In this document: positions 1-10,882 of the stretch, piece after piece
Layout: each line of letters begins with the position of its first letter
How positions within the stretch are numbered: position 1 is the stretch's first letter
NCBI GenBank assembly: GCA_013423325.1
Contig: BLJB01000134.1
Span: forward strand, 36,146 to 100,145
Length of the DNA: 64,000 nucleotides
Direction: 5' to 3'
Source of the DNA: Usnea hakonensis
Lineage: Eukaryota > Ascomycota > Lecanoromycetes > Lecanorales > Parmeliaceae
Translations under genes and position numbers: made by a program
The notes under the pieces: generated by a model
Database searches by the model: none
The model's input: the letters and a program-made list of their open reading frames with translations, nothing else
Told to the model about the DNA's origin: nothing

Positions 1-2
1 TT

Positions 3-1095
3 GCGGGGCTTTTGGCTGAGCTTACGCCATGGAAATGGTTGTTTATCTTTATGTATGTGTGGCCTCGTAGAGAACCCTGGGTGGAGCTGACAAGATGTGA
101 CCAGGGCCTTGCTGGGATTGATGGTTTTTGGAAATCTTGCGCTCCTGCTTCCTTCAGAAAGCCCTCCTAGCAAGTCAGAACCGATGGACTGGATCGGTTC
201 TATGCTCGGGATCAGCGGCCTGATTACCTTCAATTTTGTCTGGAAGTACGTATCATGAGTCTTGTATGAGAGGATGCGAGCTGACTCTTATAGCCAAGCT
301 CCCACCGATGGTTGGGACTCCCCGTACGAGATCGCCCTCTTGGTCGTCTCCATCGTTTTCTTCGTGGCGTTCGCTGCGTGGGAACATAAATTTGCTCAAC
401 ACCCTATCCTGCCCTTATCAATCTTCCGCGCCCCTTCATTCTTTCCACTCATCCTCGTGGTTCTCTTCAGCTTCATGTCCTACGGCACCTTTATCTGGTA
501 TCTCGTCGCCTGGCAGCAAGAAATCCGCCACTGGTCCGCCCTCGCTACTGCCATTGGCCTCACACCTATTGCCGTCTGCGCGGCCTCCGCAGCTTTCATC
601 GCTGCGTGGCTCATTCCTCGACTGGCAGCTCAATGGATAATGGCAATCGGCGCTCTGGCGGTACTCGTGCCTCAGATCATCTTAGCGACGATGCCGGCAC
701 AGCAGTCCTATTGGCCGTCGGTATTTCCGGCCACTGTTATCCAGTCGTTTTGCCCAGACTTTATCTTCACGGCCGCTGCTATCATCGCAAGTAATAGCGT
801 GAAGAGGAACGAGCAGGGGATTGCAGGGAGCTTGATCGGTACGTTGCAACTATATGCAACGAGCACCGGACTAGGCTTTGCAGGCGTCGTAGAAGTGCAT
901 ACCAATAACCATGGTACGGACTCGGTCAGAGGATATCGATCAGCGCTGTACTTCGGCATGGGTATGGCGGCGGCCGCGCTAGTGATTTGTGCCGCTTGGG
1001 TGAGGATGCCGAAAGATGTGAGGGAGGGGTGGCAGGGGGAAGATGTGATTACAGATACGCGGCTGAATAAAGAAGAACCTATTTTGGTAGTGTAA
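3..1095 (+). CDS. MFS drug/H+ antiporter-type transporter, 3' part (5' end outside window)
   Basis: Membrane transporter of the major facilitator superfamily, probably of the multidrug-efflux type, acting at the plasma or vacuolar membrane. Three exons are visible: 3-52, 105-245 and 294-1095, joined in frame across introns of 52 and 48 nt (donors GTATGT and GTACGT; branch-like CTGAC in both). The first exon reads ...LLAELTPWKWLFIFM, the TPW+W loop usual before the mid-protein helices of fungal MFS drug transporters. The rest gives about eight hydrophobic helices and a short charged tail ending at a TAA stop. The N-terminal half lies left of the window, so length and substrate cannot be judged. 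Family assignment is confident; substrate is unknown. Confidence 0.85.
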
Positions 1096-2434
1096 GCGTC
1101 GGATAACTTGAGTCTCAATAGCTCGAAGGAACAGTAGAATGTTACCTTTCCCAATAGAATGCAAAATGTAGTGTAGAGCGGATTGTCATAGACATATTTA
1201 CCCTTCTCCATGCAAAGCCGCACTCTCCTTTCCCGATCATGTGAGCGCTACCTTCTCTTGTCACTACACACCAAGTGTAGACGGATCAAATGATTGTCAG
1301 CAAGCAATATTTTACTTACCAAAGTATCCCCCCTTCTTACAATAGTACCGTTACTCTTCTTCGCTCTTTTGTAATCGAGAGCTTCAAAAATAGCATCACC
1401 AGATTGTACACCTCTCTTTATTCTCTCCAGAGTCTTAAAAGCCCCACCAGGCCTCCAGTCCCCAAGGTTAGCTTTTTAGCTTGCATTGGTCAGGCAGTGA
1501 CGTATCGATAGACTTGTGCCTCGTTTATGTAACAAACTTTGACAGGTTGGGAGGTATTTGATGGCCCTTTCAGCAATATTGTAGTCAAGGCCATGGAAAG
1601 GGGATGTGGAAGACAATGGAGCTCATGCTCGGATCTGTGATGGGGGAGTAGCTTACGTGGACCGAGCTGAAGGAGTGGAAAACGCTGCTGCTGCTAGTAA
1701 AAGAAAGGGACACGGCTGCAGGGCTGTGATGGGAAAGTCCAATTTCGCTCGATCTCGCTCTGACCCCGTCCTCCACAACACCCCCCCTCCAGTGATATCC
1801 ATACTTGTACCAGTCATCTACAGTTTCTTGTGGCAGCTCTTCGTGGAAGACAGGGGCTCTCGATCTCAATTATGCAGTCGCTATATTTGAATTTGGGAAT
1901 ATGTTCTAGCAGTGTACCACAACTGGTAGTAATGGACGGCCTTAGCCACACCAAGCAACGAGTCAAATTTATCGAAAAGGACGCTGAATGTGTTCTAGCG
2001 TGCCTTGTCCGTTCAAATAGATCTTTCGTTGTCATAAAATCTCGCGCATCAATTCTTTCAGAATGTGCTTGGCCTTTCATTATGGTATGTTGTATATTGT
2101 AACCATCAAGGTATGTATCTGGAGCTGACCCTCGAATGGAGCCTTATGGACGAATTGCGGACCATGAGGAGAGAAGCCATAGAAGAGGTGAGAAAGTGAT
2201 AAGACGATTGTCCGGGATCGCCAACGCCTGAGGCAAGGACTTTCTGGCTGATGGGGGAATGGATGACATGTTGCTGTTCTGTGAAAGCAAAACAGACTTG
2301 CGGGTGAATTGTGATATTCTCATACAGGTGATATCGAAGATCATCTCAGCCTGATCAAAGGTTTAATGCGTCTGAGAAGTGAGATTTATGAAGGGCGCTA
2401 GTGAATCCTGTCCTCTTTTAAAGTCCTCCCACTA
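1096..2434. other. Intergenic, no gene seen
   Basis: About 1.3 kb between the MFS gene and the MITE. Only short overlapping ORFs on both strands with no recognisable domain and no convincing splice pattern. I see no RNA gene or repeat here. Confidence 0.5.
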
Positions 2435-3086
2435 CTCGTATTCACCCGGAAATGCACCACCCTGGGATATGCACCATTAGGGTTAGGGCTTCCCACCCAA
2501 ATTTGGTGGTAGGCAATGAATACTCTCTGCAATAGCAATTGTAATGCTTCAGGCATGGTAATTTGAATGCTTCTCACATAGCCATTTGTATGCTTTAGGC
2601 AATGGTAATTTGAATGCTTCTCATATAGTAATTTGTATGCTTCTTATATGGCCATTTGCATGCTTCAGGCATGGTAATTTGCATGCTTCTCACATGACCA
2701 TTTGTATGCTTCTTATATGGCCATTTCTCTACCCTTAAAAAGAGACCCTAGGCCTCAAGAGCATACCTACCCCCCTATCTTATAGTATCGGACTACCTGT
2801 GTTGGATAATAACGTTATCATTGAGTTAAGGACGGCGATGTGCGAGGGGGAAGTTATTAGGAGCGTCTGGAGCACGAATTAGCCCTATAATACCTCAATA
2901 TTTCTTGATTTGAATACTCGCAAATATAGTGTACGGTCGTAATACTCTCAGGCATATTACTGACTGTAGAGCCAAAATGTATGCAAAATAACTAGGTGGG
3001 AGGCTCGAGTAAGTGGTATTTGGTGGAGTTAGCCCTAGCCCTAATGGTGCATTTCCCAGGGTGGTGCATTTCCGGGTGAATACGAG
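2435..3086. mobile_element. 652-bp MITE-like element with ~56-bp TIRs and TA target duplication
   Basis: The left end (from 2435, CTCGTATTCACCCGGAAATG...) and the reverse complement of the right end (to 3086) match over about 56 bp with two mismatches; the first 33 bp are identical. Both ends are bordered by TA (2433-2434 and 3087-3088), the duplication expected for Tc1/mariner/Fot1-type transposition. No transposase ORF lies inside, so this is a non-autonomous element. The interior holds a short-period minisatellite (2521-2730). The left TIR contains two telomere-like TTAGGG units. Copy number elsewhere is unknown. Confidence 0.8.
2521..2730. repeat. Minisatellite inside the MITE
   Basis: Imperfect tandem units built on AATTTGNATGCTTC alternate with linkers such as TCACATAG, AGGCATGG and TTATATGG. 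At least nine ATGCTT-type cores occur in about 200 bp. The units differ mainly by single substitutions and spacer length. Confidence 0.75.
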
Positions 3087-3088
3087 TA

Positions 3089-4941
3089 AGTTCCGAAAAG
3101 TGGTGGGAGAAAAAATAAAAGCAGTACCTCTAAGCATTGACAGCAATTGTCGTAGCGATGGAGCATGCCCATGAGCAGTCCGAATCTCACGCTCAGCCAT
3201 ATTGACCGGATCGGACCATGGATCGATACCTATCCTCCCATCGCTCTTCCATCCTCGCCCTCGGCTGTACAACCTTCTTTCCTCTCGTGTCCACAGGTCC
3301 TCCTCCTCAACAACTACCCTCAATCCATGCCGCTACCGGTCTATCCTCAGAATACTATCCTTCATGATACGATATATCGCACATCGATTGATGTTGGTCT
3401 AGACCAACAGGATATTCTTCCGGTTCGCGAGGCACGAGACGCCTTCAGAGAGCAAAGGCTAAGTGTAGGCCGAGAGCAGCACAAAAAGTAGGGATAGGTT
3501 CTGGGCTGTTGGTCATGCCAAAAAGGCTTTCTGGTGGTGAGACGCTACACAAGGCCAGTCATGGGCTACGGGGATTACGAGAGGCAAAGACGACGGGCGC
3601 ACCCCTCCAGAGCTCCAACCAGTTTCTCCCACTTGAAAGAGTCACATGAAAGAATAAGAGCCCGAAATAAATGGAAGTTTTGTCCCGCGCAGGACCAAAT
3701 ACGGAAAACTACAGCGGACACCTTCTGAAATTGATATCTGGAAAGAGCCGAGTCCCGGCAGGATCTAGCTTTCATGGGAGAGGCACTCAAGCCGTCGAAG
3801 ATGAGAGGAAATGGCCAACACACGGCGTGAAGACGATGTATGCCGGGATGAGGATATCATTGGCTAACATAAGCCTGATGTCCAGGCTGTTCCAATCTTT
3901 TGTGAAGACTCCATAAATTAAATTTGCCGAGTTTCACAGGTAGAACTCGGTCTGACCTCGCCTTCTAGAAGTGTTCTTCTCGAAGACTTACGCGATCTTT
4001 GATAGGTACCGCTTTGCCGTTGGTGGTTGCTGATACTGTTCCGCTCGAGCAGAGTCTCTACAGGTTCTTGTACGCCCTGATAATTTACTCATATTACGTG
4101 CACCAGCTACAGAAGCGCAACTCTAAACACTGGAGACTATTCATATGAGCATCATACTTTATGGGGGCGCTTGTCGCATGAAGCGAAACAAGGGCAGTCT
4201 CGCTGTGCCATGTTGGCCCAAGCGCGACCAAAGTACTGTTGTGTTAATATGTTTGACCTGTGGCTGAATGGCGATGTGCAGCGAACGGGATGGTGAGTCA
4301 GAAGTTGACACATTTTGTGACACTGGCGGAGTACTGTTCCCCTTGACAATAGACTGCGCCGGATTACAGCATCATTGGCACGTTACAGCCACTAGCAAAT
4401 GGCTTTGTCCACGTAAACTCGCAATCCTGGCACGAGGTTCCTACCATCGGTGATAATGAATTCCGCCGCCGTAGATTATACCGCTTTGGAGATTGTTCCA
4501 GCGCAGGAGGTTATCGCACATTGATCGCGAGACTTTTCACTGAGTTGGCGACTTGGGCTTTTGTACAACGCACCACGACCGCTTGGAGGACTCCCATGAT
4601 CGCATAATTCTTTTTCAAGAAGCAGATGACTGTGATACTGCCACTGGCTTCACGCGATGTTGAGAGAGAACGGCACGGAGTTTGTCAGTCTCTAGGCGTA
4701 ATGCTTTGCGGTAAGTTCAGTGCTCAAAACGGCGAAATGCCAGGAATTAATTGCTCGCAGAACACCTTACAGAATAGTTGGTTCTGTATAAAGTGCGAGT
4801 CCAAGGCCTGCAATCTTTGCCGATTATGATCAGATCTGTTTTTGTTGCTAATGGACACTTGGACTCTTTGGTTTGACTGCTCTCGCCGGAAGCTCTTAAA
4901 CCTCATCCGATCGTGCACCCGCATGCCTGGGCCCACCGACT
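3089..4941. other. Intergenic, no gene supported
   Basis: About 1.85 kb with several overlapping ORFs of 60-110 codons on both strands, for example 3165-3491 on plus. None shows a domain, signal peptide or coherent exon structure. The stretch may hold decayed sequence or untranslated regions of the secreted-protein gene that ends at 4942. Confidence 0.45.
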
Positions 4942-5487
4942 TCATGCATTCGTTGCGCTGCTAGGTTGCCCTGTCACGTCGGCAATCAACACATGCCCTG
5001 GCCCTAATACCGTCTGCCCGCCCAGCGCATCCACCGCCGGCACCCTCGGCCCCAAACACTCCTTCAACAAGCCATCCGGACCCAGTAATTCCGCGTAGAT
5101 CTCGGCATAGGTCAGCGAGACAATCTTGTCTACGTCAAACATCATCAGGGTGAGGCTACAAGTTCCCCATTCGGCCAGCACCGGCAGTCGGTCTGTTACG
5201 ACAACGCTGGGGCGGTAGCTGAAACTGTGGGGTTCGACCAACGATTTTCCCCGAACGAGGTCGTCGAGGGCGTGTTCGCAGTCGGCCCTTTTGACCGTGA
5301 AGAGGTGGCCGAGAGAATGGTCAAAGCAGTCGTTGTGCGTTGTGAGGCCGGTTGTGGTCAGGTTTGAAGTTTTCGGGGCGACGAGTCTTGATACATTGGT
5401 AATTGTTAATGGGTTTATTGACAGAGCGTTGCACCTGGTCCATGAGAAGAATGAAAGAAGTAAGAGAAGGTATATCATGATTGTCAA
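4942..5487 (-). CDS. Small secreted cysteine-containing protein
   Basis: Single-exon ORF of 181 aa. Residues 1-21 form a signal peptide (hydrophobic core IYLLLLLSFFSW, then a small-residue cleavage region). The mature part has four Cys (54, 70, 110, 144), in short contexts such as RADCEHAL, EWGTCSLTL and LLKECLGP, and ends with a Gly-rich stretch containing LGGQTVLGPG. Spaced Cys around DCxxAL and GTC and a late GG..VG segment recur in uncharacterised secreted fungal proteins of this size; I know no biochemical function. Two possible disulphides are an inference. Start chosen at 5487; Met4 would also keep the signal peptide. Probably extracellular. Confidence 0.65.
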   Translation of the reverse strand: MTIMIYLLLLLSFFSWTRCNALSINPLTITNVSRLVAPKTSNLTTTGLTTHNDCFDHSLGHLFTVKRADCEHALDDLVRGKSLVEPHSFSYRPSVVVTDRLPVLAEWGTCSLTLMMFDVDKIVSLTYAEIYAELLGPDGLLKECLGPRVPAVDALGGQTVLGPGHVLIADVTGQPSSATNA

Positions 5488-6558
5488 TTGACCCTTGTTC
5501 CAACAAATCTAAGAAAGGAGAGTGCAGTGAATGATATAAACAAAACATGCACTGTCCTCGCGATCCGCCTGGCCTGTGGCAGTGTTGCGGCTACAGAGCA
5601 GTAAGTACCCACGTGTTGGGGGAGCTTCGCATGTTGGGGCGCATAATGATTACCGCGTACCATCGGCACTTTTGCACAAGTTGCACGGACGTGGGTCTCA
5701 GCAAGTCTAGCTGACAGAGCATCATGGCGATGTTTTAATTGGCTGGAAAAATCTTGATGTCACCTTCGAGGAAAGCTGTGGACGGATCGCATGCCGAATC
5801 TACCCAACGTCGCGTCAGAGCTGTAATGCCCACGTCGGAGCCGAAGTCAACGATGGCGTCGGAATATAGAGGAGTATATTTATGCGGTCCCGCCATTCTC
5901 GGGTATCCGTAGACTCAAAACCTGCTCTGAGGGGGCGACGCAATGACGTATGCAGCAAGACACATTTGCGCTCTGTGGAAGGGATAGCATGACTTGTAGT
6001 GGACCGTCACTGGTCGATGAGGTGCAATGTGCAGGGATACGAGGACGGTATTGAACGCTATGGTGAGTGTGAAGAGAAAAGATAAGCAAAATGTTCCACC
6101 ACGCTTTTAGTGCCTCAATGATGAGTCCTGTTGATACTGGCAAAATCCACAACGTTGGCGCATTCACATCCACGAAGTGATCACGCTCGCCAGAAAATGA
6201 GAAAAAGCCACTACGCTCATTCGTGTATCATTGCCTGCTCTTCTTTATAGCACTTAACAGAAGACTGGGTCTTCTTTAATATCTTCATCTTCTTTTGGCT
6301 TCTGCGTTGCGAATATCGGGGCGGGAGGCAGAGTCGAGCATCAAGATGGCACACGAAGTTTCCTATCTCGGGACAGTCCATCGAAGGGAGTCCTTCGATG
6401 TTATCGTAAGGTTACGTTTGAAGCCTTCCGTTGCGTTTGTCATTTCGTCGAATGGGCACGCCTAGTTGCCTTGTGGAGGGAACTATATGGTGGCCTGACC
6501 CCTGCTGGAATCTGCTGACATACGGGCGAGTCCAGTCTCCAAAGTCCAGCGGACAGCC
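5488..6558. other. Intergenic, nothing recognised
   Basis: About 1.07 kb upstream of the secreted-protein gene. Only short ORFs without domains; no repeat or RNA gene seen. Confidence 0.45.
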
Positions 6559-7218
6559 TTGTTGATCACATTTACTGCTATGTGCCAAATGTTTCACGAG
6601 ACACACGAGAAATGCACATGTATCTTTATTCAGGCACATTTTGCTCCTTGCGCCGCATACTCTCACGCTCATCCAGAAGTGCTTGTTGAAAGACCTGACC
6701 CGTTTGCCGACACCAAAAGACATTCTACTGACTTTGATCCTTTTGCGTACCCGCAAGACCGGTCCGCAGACCTTGTCTTGAAAACAGAAGCTGTGGGGAA
6801 GGCCGCAAGGCCCAAGCTCCTGACGAGGAATTTCCGAGTTCTTGATCTCGCGTGTCACGGCATTGACTTTGTGAGCATCGATATCAACGAATTGCGCGCA
6901 CCCAAGGGTCTGCGTTGCTCGGATCTAAATACGCCAAGGCTCGTTCATCGTCCGAAGCGGGAAATCGTGGCTTACAGGCTCTGTGATATACCTCATATGT
7001 TGGAAAAGGTAGAGAGCAAAGTAAAATGGCAAGAAGAAGATCGTAGGAAGGAGGCGGAGAAGGGGGAGGGGGAGGCAAAGGACAAGGAAAAGGAGAATGA
7101 GAAGGGGAAGGGCTTTCTACAGAAAACGGCGAAGCTTGGCAAGGCGGCTATCAGGTCACTCAAGGGCGTTGTCAGCGGAAAGTCGAAAAAATTGAAGAAC
7201 TCGACCGGCTATTGGTAG
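6559..7218 (+). CDS. Hypothetical protein with Lys/Glu-rich C-terminal half
   Basis: Open frame of 219 codons that I do not recognise. The first about 45 residues contain several Cys and His, the middle (about 50-150) is ordinary soluble sequence, and residues about 155-190 are a charged K/E repeat-like stretch (for example KDKEKENEKGKG) likely to be helical or disordered. The tail is basic (SLKGVVSGKSKKLK). The start is uncertain: the first Met may lie in an intron or in leader sequence. It could be a real intronless gene or the last exon of a longer one. No signal peptide or membrane helix is evident. Confidence 0.35.
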   Translation: MLITFTAMCQMFHETHEKCTCIFIQAHFAPCAAYSHAHPEVLVERPDPFADTKRHSTDFDPFAYPQDRSADLVLKTEAVGKAARPKLLTRNFRVLDLACHGIDFVSIDINELRAPKGLRCSDLNTPRLVHRPKREIVAYRLCDIPHMLEKVESKVKWQEEDRRKEAEKGEGEAKDKEKENEKGKGFLQKTAKLGKAAIRSLKGVVSGKSKKLKNSTGYW

Positions 7219-7993
7219 GTCGGGGACGAAGGTCCTGCAAACATAGAAGAAATAGGCAATGAGGGAAAGAAACCCAACCCCTTTGAATCGAGCAATGATG
7301 AGGAATATTTCGATGAAATGGCTATGGGGTCCTGCCCTTGGGAGGGTAATGGAAACCATATGGCAGGTCCGATAGTTGGAGCCTGCGTCAGTGGATCTCA
7401 CTTCAAGTACATGGTCTGCGGGTGAATAAAAGTTATCTTCGGCAGAGGTCTCTGAGGCAAGACGACAATAGGCGCCTTGACGGTGATGTACAGGGTAGTT
7501 GATTATGTCTGTCTAGCCGGACGATCTGGTACGCATTTTGGATTGATCTGTGGACATTACCAGTGTCTGCAAGTCCCGTCTATACCTACATCACGTCATA
7601 TCCTGCCCGAGCAATAAACCCTAGTGTCATATGGTGTCCTGGAAGTGAACGTTCCGTTTCTGATCAATTGATAGGATTCGGCGACTTGAATACAAAGGAG
7701 CGGACTGCTTGTGAATCTGTGGGAAGGATCAGATATGTCGCCGCTAGCATACTCTTCTGATAGTCAACTTTTTGTAGCTTACCTACCTTAGCTTCTCTGC
7801 CAAGACGCTACTTTAGAGCGTCGTATGGACATTCCTTTTTGTTGCTAGGCTAGATCTTCGTCCCGGCAAATTCTTGAATCTTTCGGCTTTTATCCAGCTT
7901 CATCAAGGTATGTAAGAAGGAAGATATCTACATTTCTTAAGGTATTCTTTTCTTTCAAAATCCGAATTACTGAGCCTCCATAATATTCTAATC
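7219..7993. other. Intergenic; presumed promoter of GNAT gene
   Basis: About 775 bp without a supported gene. The pyrimidine-rich stretch just before 7994 is typical of a fungal leader. Confidence 0.4.
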
Positions 7994-8917
7994 ATGTCTT
8001 ACAACATTCTACCAGTGGCACCGACGGACTTGCCTGATATTTCCGTCATTTGTGATGCCGCTTTCAAAGACGACCCAATCGTCGGACACCTGATGGCCAA
8101 TGTTTTACCCGACGTCAAGCAAGCTTATGATATGCACTATTGGGAGAATCAGCTTGTGATGAGCGAGTTCAATGGAATGAGATTAAGGAAACTTGTTGAT
8201 GAGGATGGGTACGACCGCTAGCGACTCAGGAATGGAGGATTGGGCTGTGCACTAATTTGTAGCTAGAAAAACGCTAGCTTTCGCAAAATGGCAGTATCCG
8301 TTTACATTATCGCCGGAGCAGGCGGAGAAGAAAGCACAGCTCAAACGACTTATAGAGCTACAGCATCCACTTCCATCGGGAGCAAACAAAGAACTTTACC
8401 GTGTCTTCTTCGGGGCATTGGAAGAGAAGAAAGCTAAATGGATGGATGAGACCAAAGACTACTGTGAGTTGGACATTACTGCGATACTTCCTGGGTAGAA
8501 CCACGCCTCAACCCCGGCGAGTATTTGTACTGTACAGTACAATTATCTATGACGTTTTGCATAAAAGAAATATCAAGATTTCAATTCATTCCGCATGGTG
8601 CTGTATATCCTTCTTGACCACAACGCTTCACCATCACCTAGCCTGAGACTGATCATTGATTGCTAGTACTCCAAATTCTCGGCGTCTCGCCCGCTCATCA
8701 GCGCAGAGGTATTGGCGCTATGCTTATCCGCGAAGGCCTTGCCGATGCCGACAGACACGACGCAAGGACTTACATTGAAGCATCGCCTGCGGGCTATGGG
8801 CTTTACTTACGCCATGGCTGGAAGCAGGTTGATGAGATTGTCATTGACATCGGCAAGTATCGAGGGCATGGGGTGGCGACCGAGAAGCTGCTCGTCAGAG
8901 AGCCAGGTGGTAAATAA
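7994..8917 (+). CDS. GNAT-family N-acetyltransferase
   Basis: Predicted acetyl-CoA-dependent N-acetyltransferase of 220 aa; the acceptor is unknown and it is probably cytosolic. Exons 7994-8208, 8267-8463 and 8667-8917 join in frame across introns of 58 and 203 nt. The acetyl-CoA binding motif A is clear in exon 3: LLQILGVSPAHQRRGIGAML, with Q149-x-x-G152-x-G154. It is followed by the motif-B region (IEASPAGYGLYLRHGW), where a Tyr and GW close the fold as in many fungal GNATs. Exon 1 begins with the MSYNILPVAPTDLPDI start typical of this group. The 203-nt second intron is longer than others in the window; an alternative acceptor is possible, but this one restores the motif exactly. Confidence 0.85.
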
Positions 8918-9456
8918 GGTCTGTCAAGAGAGACTTGGACGATCTACAGAATCAGCAAATTTCCACGTATTGGGTCTAAGCCACCGAACAGGTCGATACA
9001 GCGAATGCTTCGATTAGGATTCAGATGACAGCAATTCTAATTTTTAGGTTCCTCGCAAAAAATTTCTCTGTGGATAATGACCGATACCGAAACATAGAGA
9101 AACATCTCTCGCTATATTAGGTGACAACTTATCGCCAGCAGCTATGACGGTGACTGGTCTTTCTTAGATCTATTAGCTTGCACTACGTTCAGACGTGTTG
9201 GCGCATAGCTGTTGTCAGCTTATACCCGATGCGGATCGGATCCACACGGTCCATAGTCCTTCATCTCGCATGGTGGGACCGTCGTACAATAATGTCTTAC
9301 GACTGGCCCCGCGTTCAAGCGACGATGATCCAGGCGACTTCCTTCCATCCAGACACCAAAGACATTTGCAATATGATAATTACAACAGCCGACAATTTGC
9401 CAGTATTGGCATTTTCACCCTAGTGCTTCATTATGCCCTCAGTATGCAAAAGTAGT
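8918..9456. other. Intergenic, nothing recognised
   Basis: About 540 bp. Short ORFs on plus show no domain. May include the lost 5' end of the metallopeptidase-like relic that follows. Confidence 0.4.
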
Positions 9457-10099
9457 TCTCGTCCGGACTCTGTTGGGCTACTTTTACCTTGTTGACGACG
9501 GCTCAAACGGTGACTGTTGACTCCGTTCCCTCCTCGCTAAATCTTTGCGCAGCAGCACTAGAGACCGTCCACGCCGGTCCCTATTATGCCAGAAATTGCT
9601 AATATAACAATCAGAACACTGCCACTCTCCTCGGTTCTCCGAGCGGTAACCTCCAGTCCGTCATCCGTGATATCGGCTCTCCTAGCTCTAGCAATGCGTA
9701 CACGCCATTCTTCAAAGACATCGCATTCGCACCTTACGTGCGAAAAGTCTTTTCCAACATTGCCAAAGAAGCCTGGGTCCGTCCTGAGCCTGGCCGATCT
9801 TCAGTCTTTCCCGTCTTCACCTGCGTCGATGACCGGGATCAAGTCACTTACCTGGGAAATGTTATACTCCAAGACACCTACATTTCCTACCGTACCCACG
9901 GTTGGGCTGTATTAGTTTTACTTTAAAGACCTGAGATTCTTCTCTCACCGCTATTCTTCACGTATCCAGCCATACCAGTCTTATCGACAGCGAAATGCGT
10001 GACCGTCAAACCACGCTTGTATCATTTCGTTCAAGATGGTTTCATATTGGTCAAGTATCAATTGTAAATCATCTTTCACGAGTTGGTCCGTTACTATAA
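9457..10099 (+). pseudogene. Relic of a secreted metallopeptidase-like gene (deuterolysin / Lys-specific endopeptidase type)
   Basis: A coding-like frame starts with a hydrophobic stretch (CWATFTLLTTAQ), runs through SLNLCAAALETVHAG and is interrupted by TAA at 9600-9602. It continues to about 9926 with segments such as YTPFFKDIAFAPYVRKVF and FPVFTCVDDRDQ. After a frame shift, TAILHVSSHTSLID appears at about 9947-9991. HVSSH (9959-9973) has the spacing of a zinc HExxH motif with Glu changed to Val. Order and spacing resemble secreted fungal M35-like peptidases, but the family call is inferred. No start Met is found. The stop, frame shift and lost catalytic Glu mean it cannot encode an active enzyme. 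Confidence 0.5.
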
Positions 10100-10882
10100 T
10101 TGGCCGACTGAAGAACTTCACCCCGATGTCTACGCGATCAACTTGGTGGTGAATGCATAAAATTCGGTCTACCATGCAGCAAGTCAGTGAACGACCTTAC
10201 CCGTGCTTCTACTGGCCCCGCATCATACTTTTTTGCTGATCCCTTGCGGCAGATATACGATTGGGTTGTACAAATTTCCCAACCGTGAGAGCCCGACCAG
10301 CAGGTCGAGGTCGATGTAGTGAGGTTGAACTTTTAGAGACTAGCTCAAACAGTACCGCGCTCAGCGCGAATGAAAGCGTTGCACTCGTGCTTTAATATGT
10401 GTCAATTGCTGCAGCGTCGCTAGTGCAGGCTCCTGTAGGCGTCAATCCTAATTTGACGAGTCGGAGACTAGGACTCACTTCGCCATCTTCCTCCTCAAGA
10501 ACGGAGACGCTTTTAACATCTCAGATTAATGCTCCTCCTACTATTTGATAGACCGCTTTGTTCTAGAAATGAGATCCCGGCTTGACTCCAACTCATTTGC
10601 GTAGGCTATCCTTGCTAAGAGACCTAGAGGGTCGAGCTGGCTGGACAGTGATTCAGGGAGAAAGGGCGTATAGGAGTTTGCGGAGTGTGAGTCTAGGATT
10701 CATGCTATGTCTTTTAAGTAAAGACTCGCTGCGCACTCAAAGATCTGATGTAGAAAGATCCTTACATGGTCTCACTACATTGGGACTATTGTGCGTACTA
10801 TCACAGTTTGTTTGATTCTGTGCTAAATCCATTCTGCAAGCTACTGTCTTTCACTGCCATGAACATTCAATCCACTTTACCC
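10100..10882. other. Intergenic, nothing recognised
   Basis: About 780 bp between the relic and the end of the Arg-rich gene on minus. No supported gene, repeat or RNA seen. Confidence 0.45.

Noticed and set aside
2521..2730. CRISPR-like array
   Set aside because: Units are short, imperfect and contiguous without unique spacers, and the host is a eukaryote; it is a minisatellite.
2740..2880. Possible LTR fragment (TGTTGGATAATAACG) inside the MITE
   Set aside because: No matching second LTR, primer-binding site or TSD could be shown; TGTTGG alone is weak evidence.
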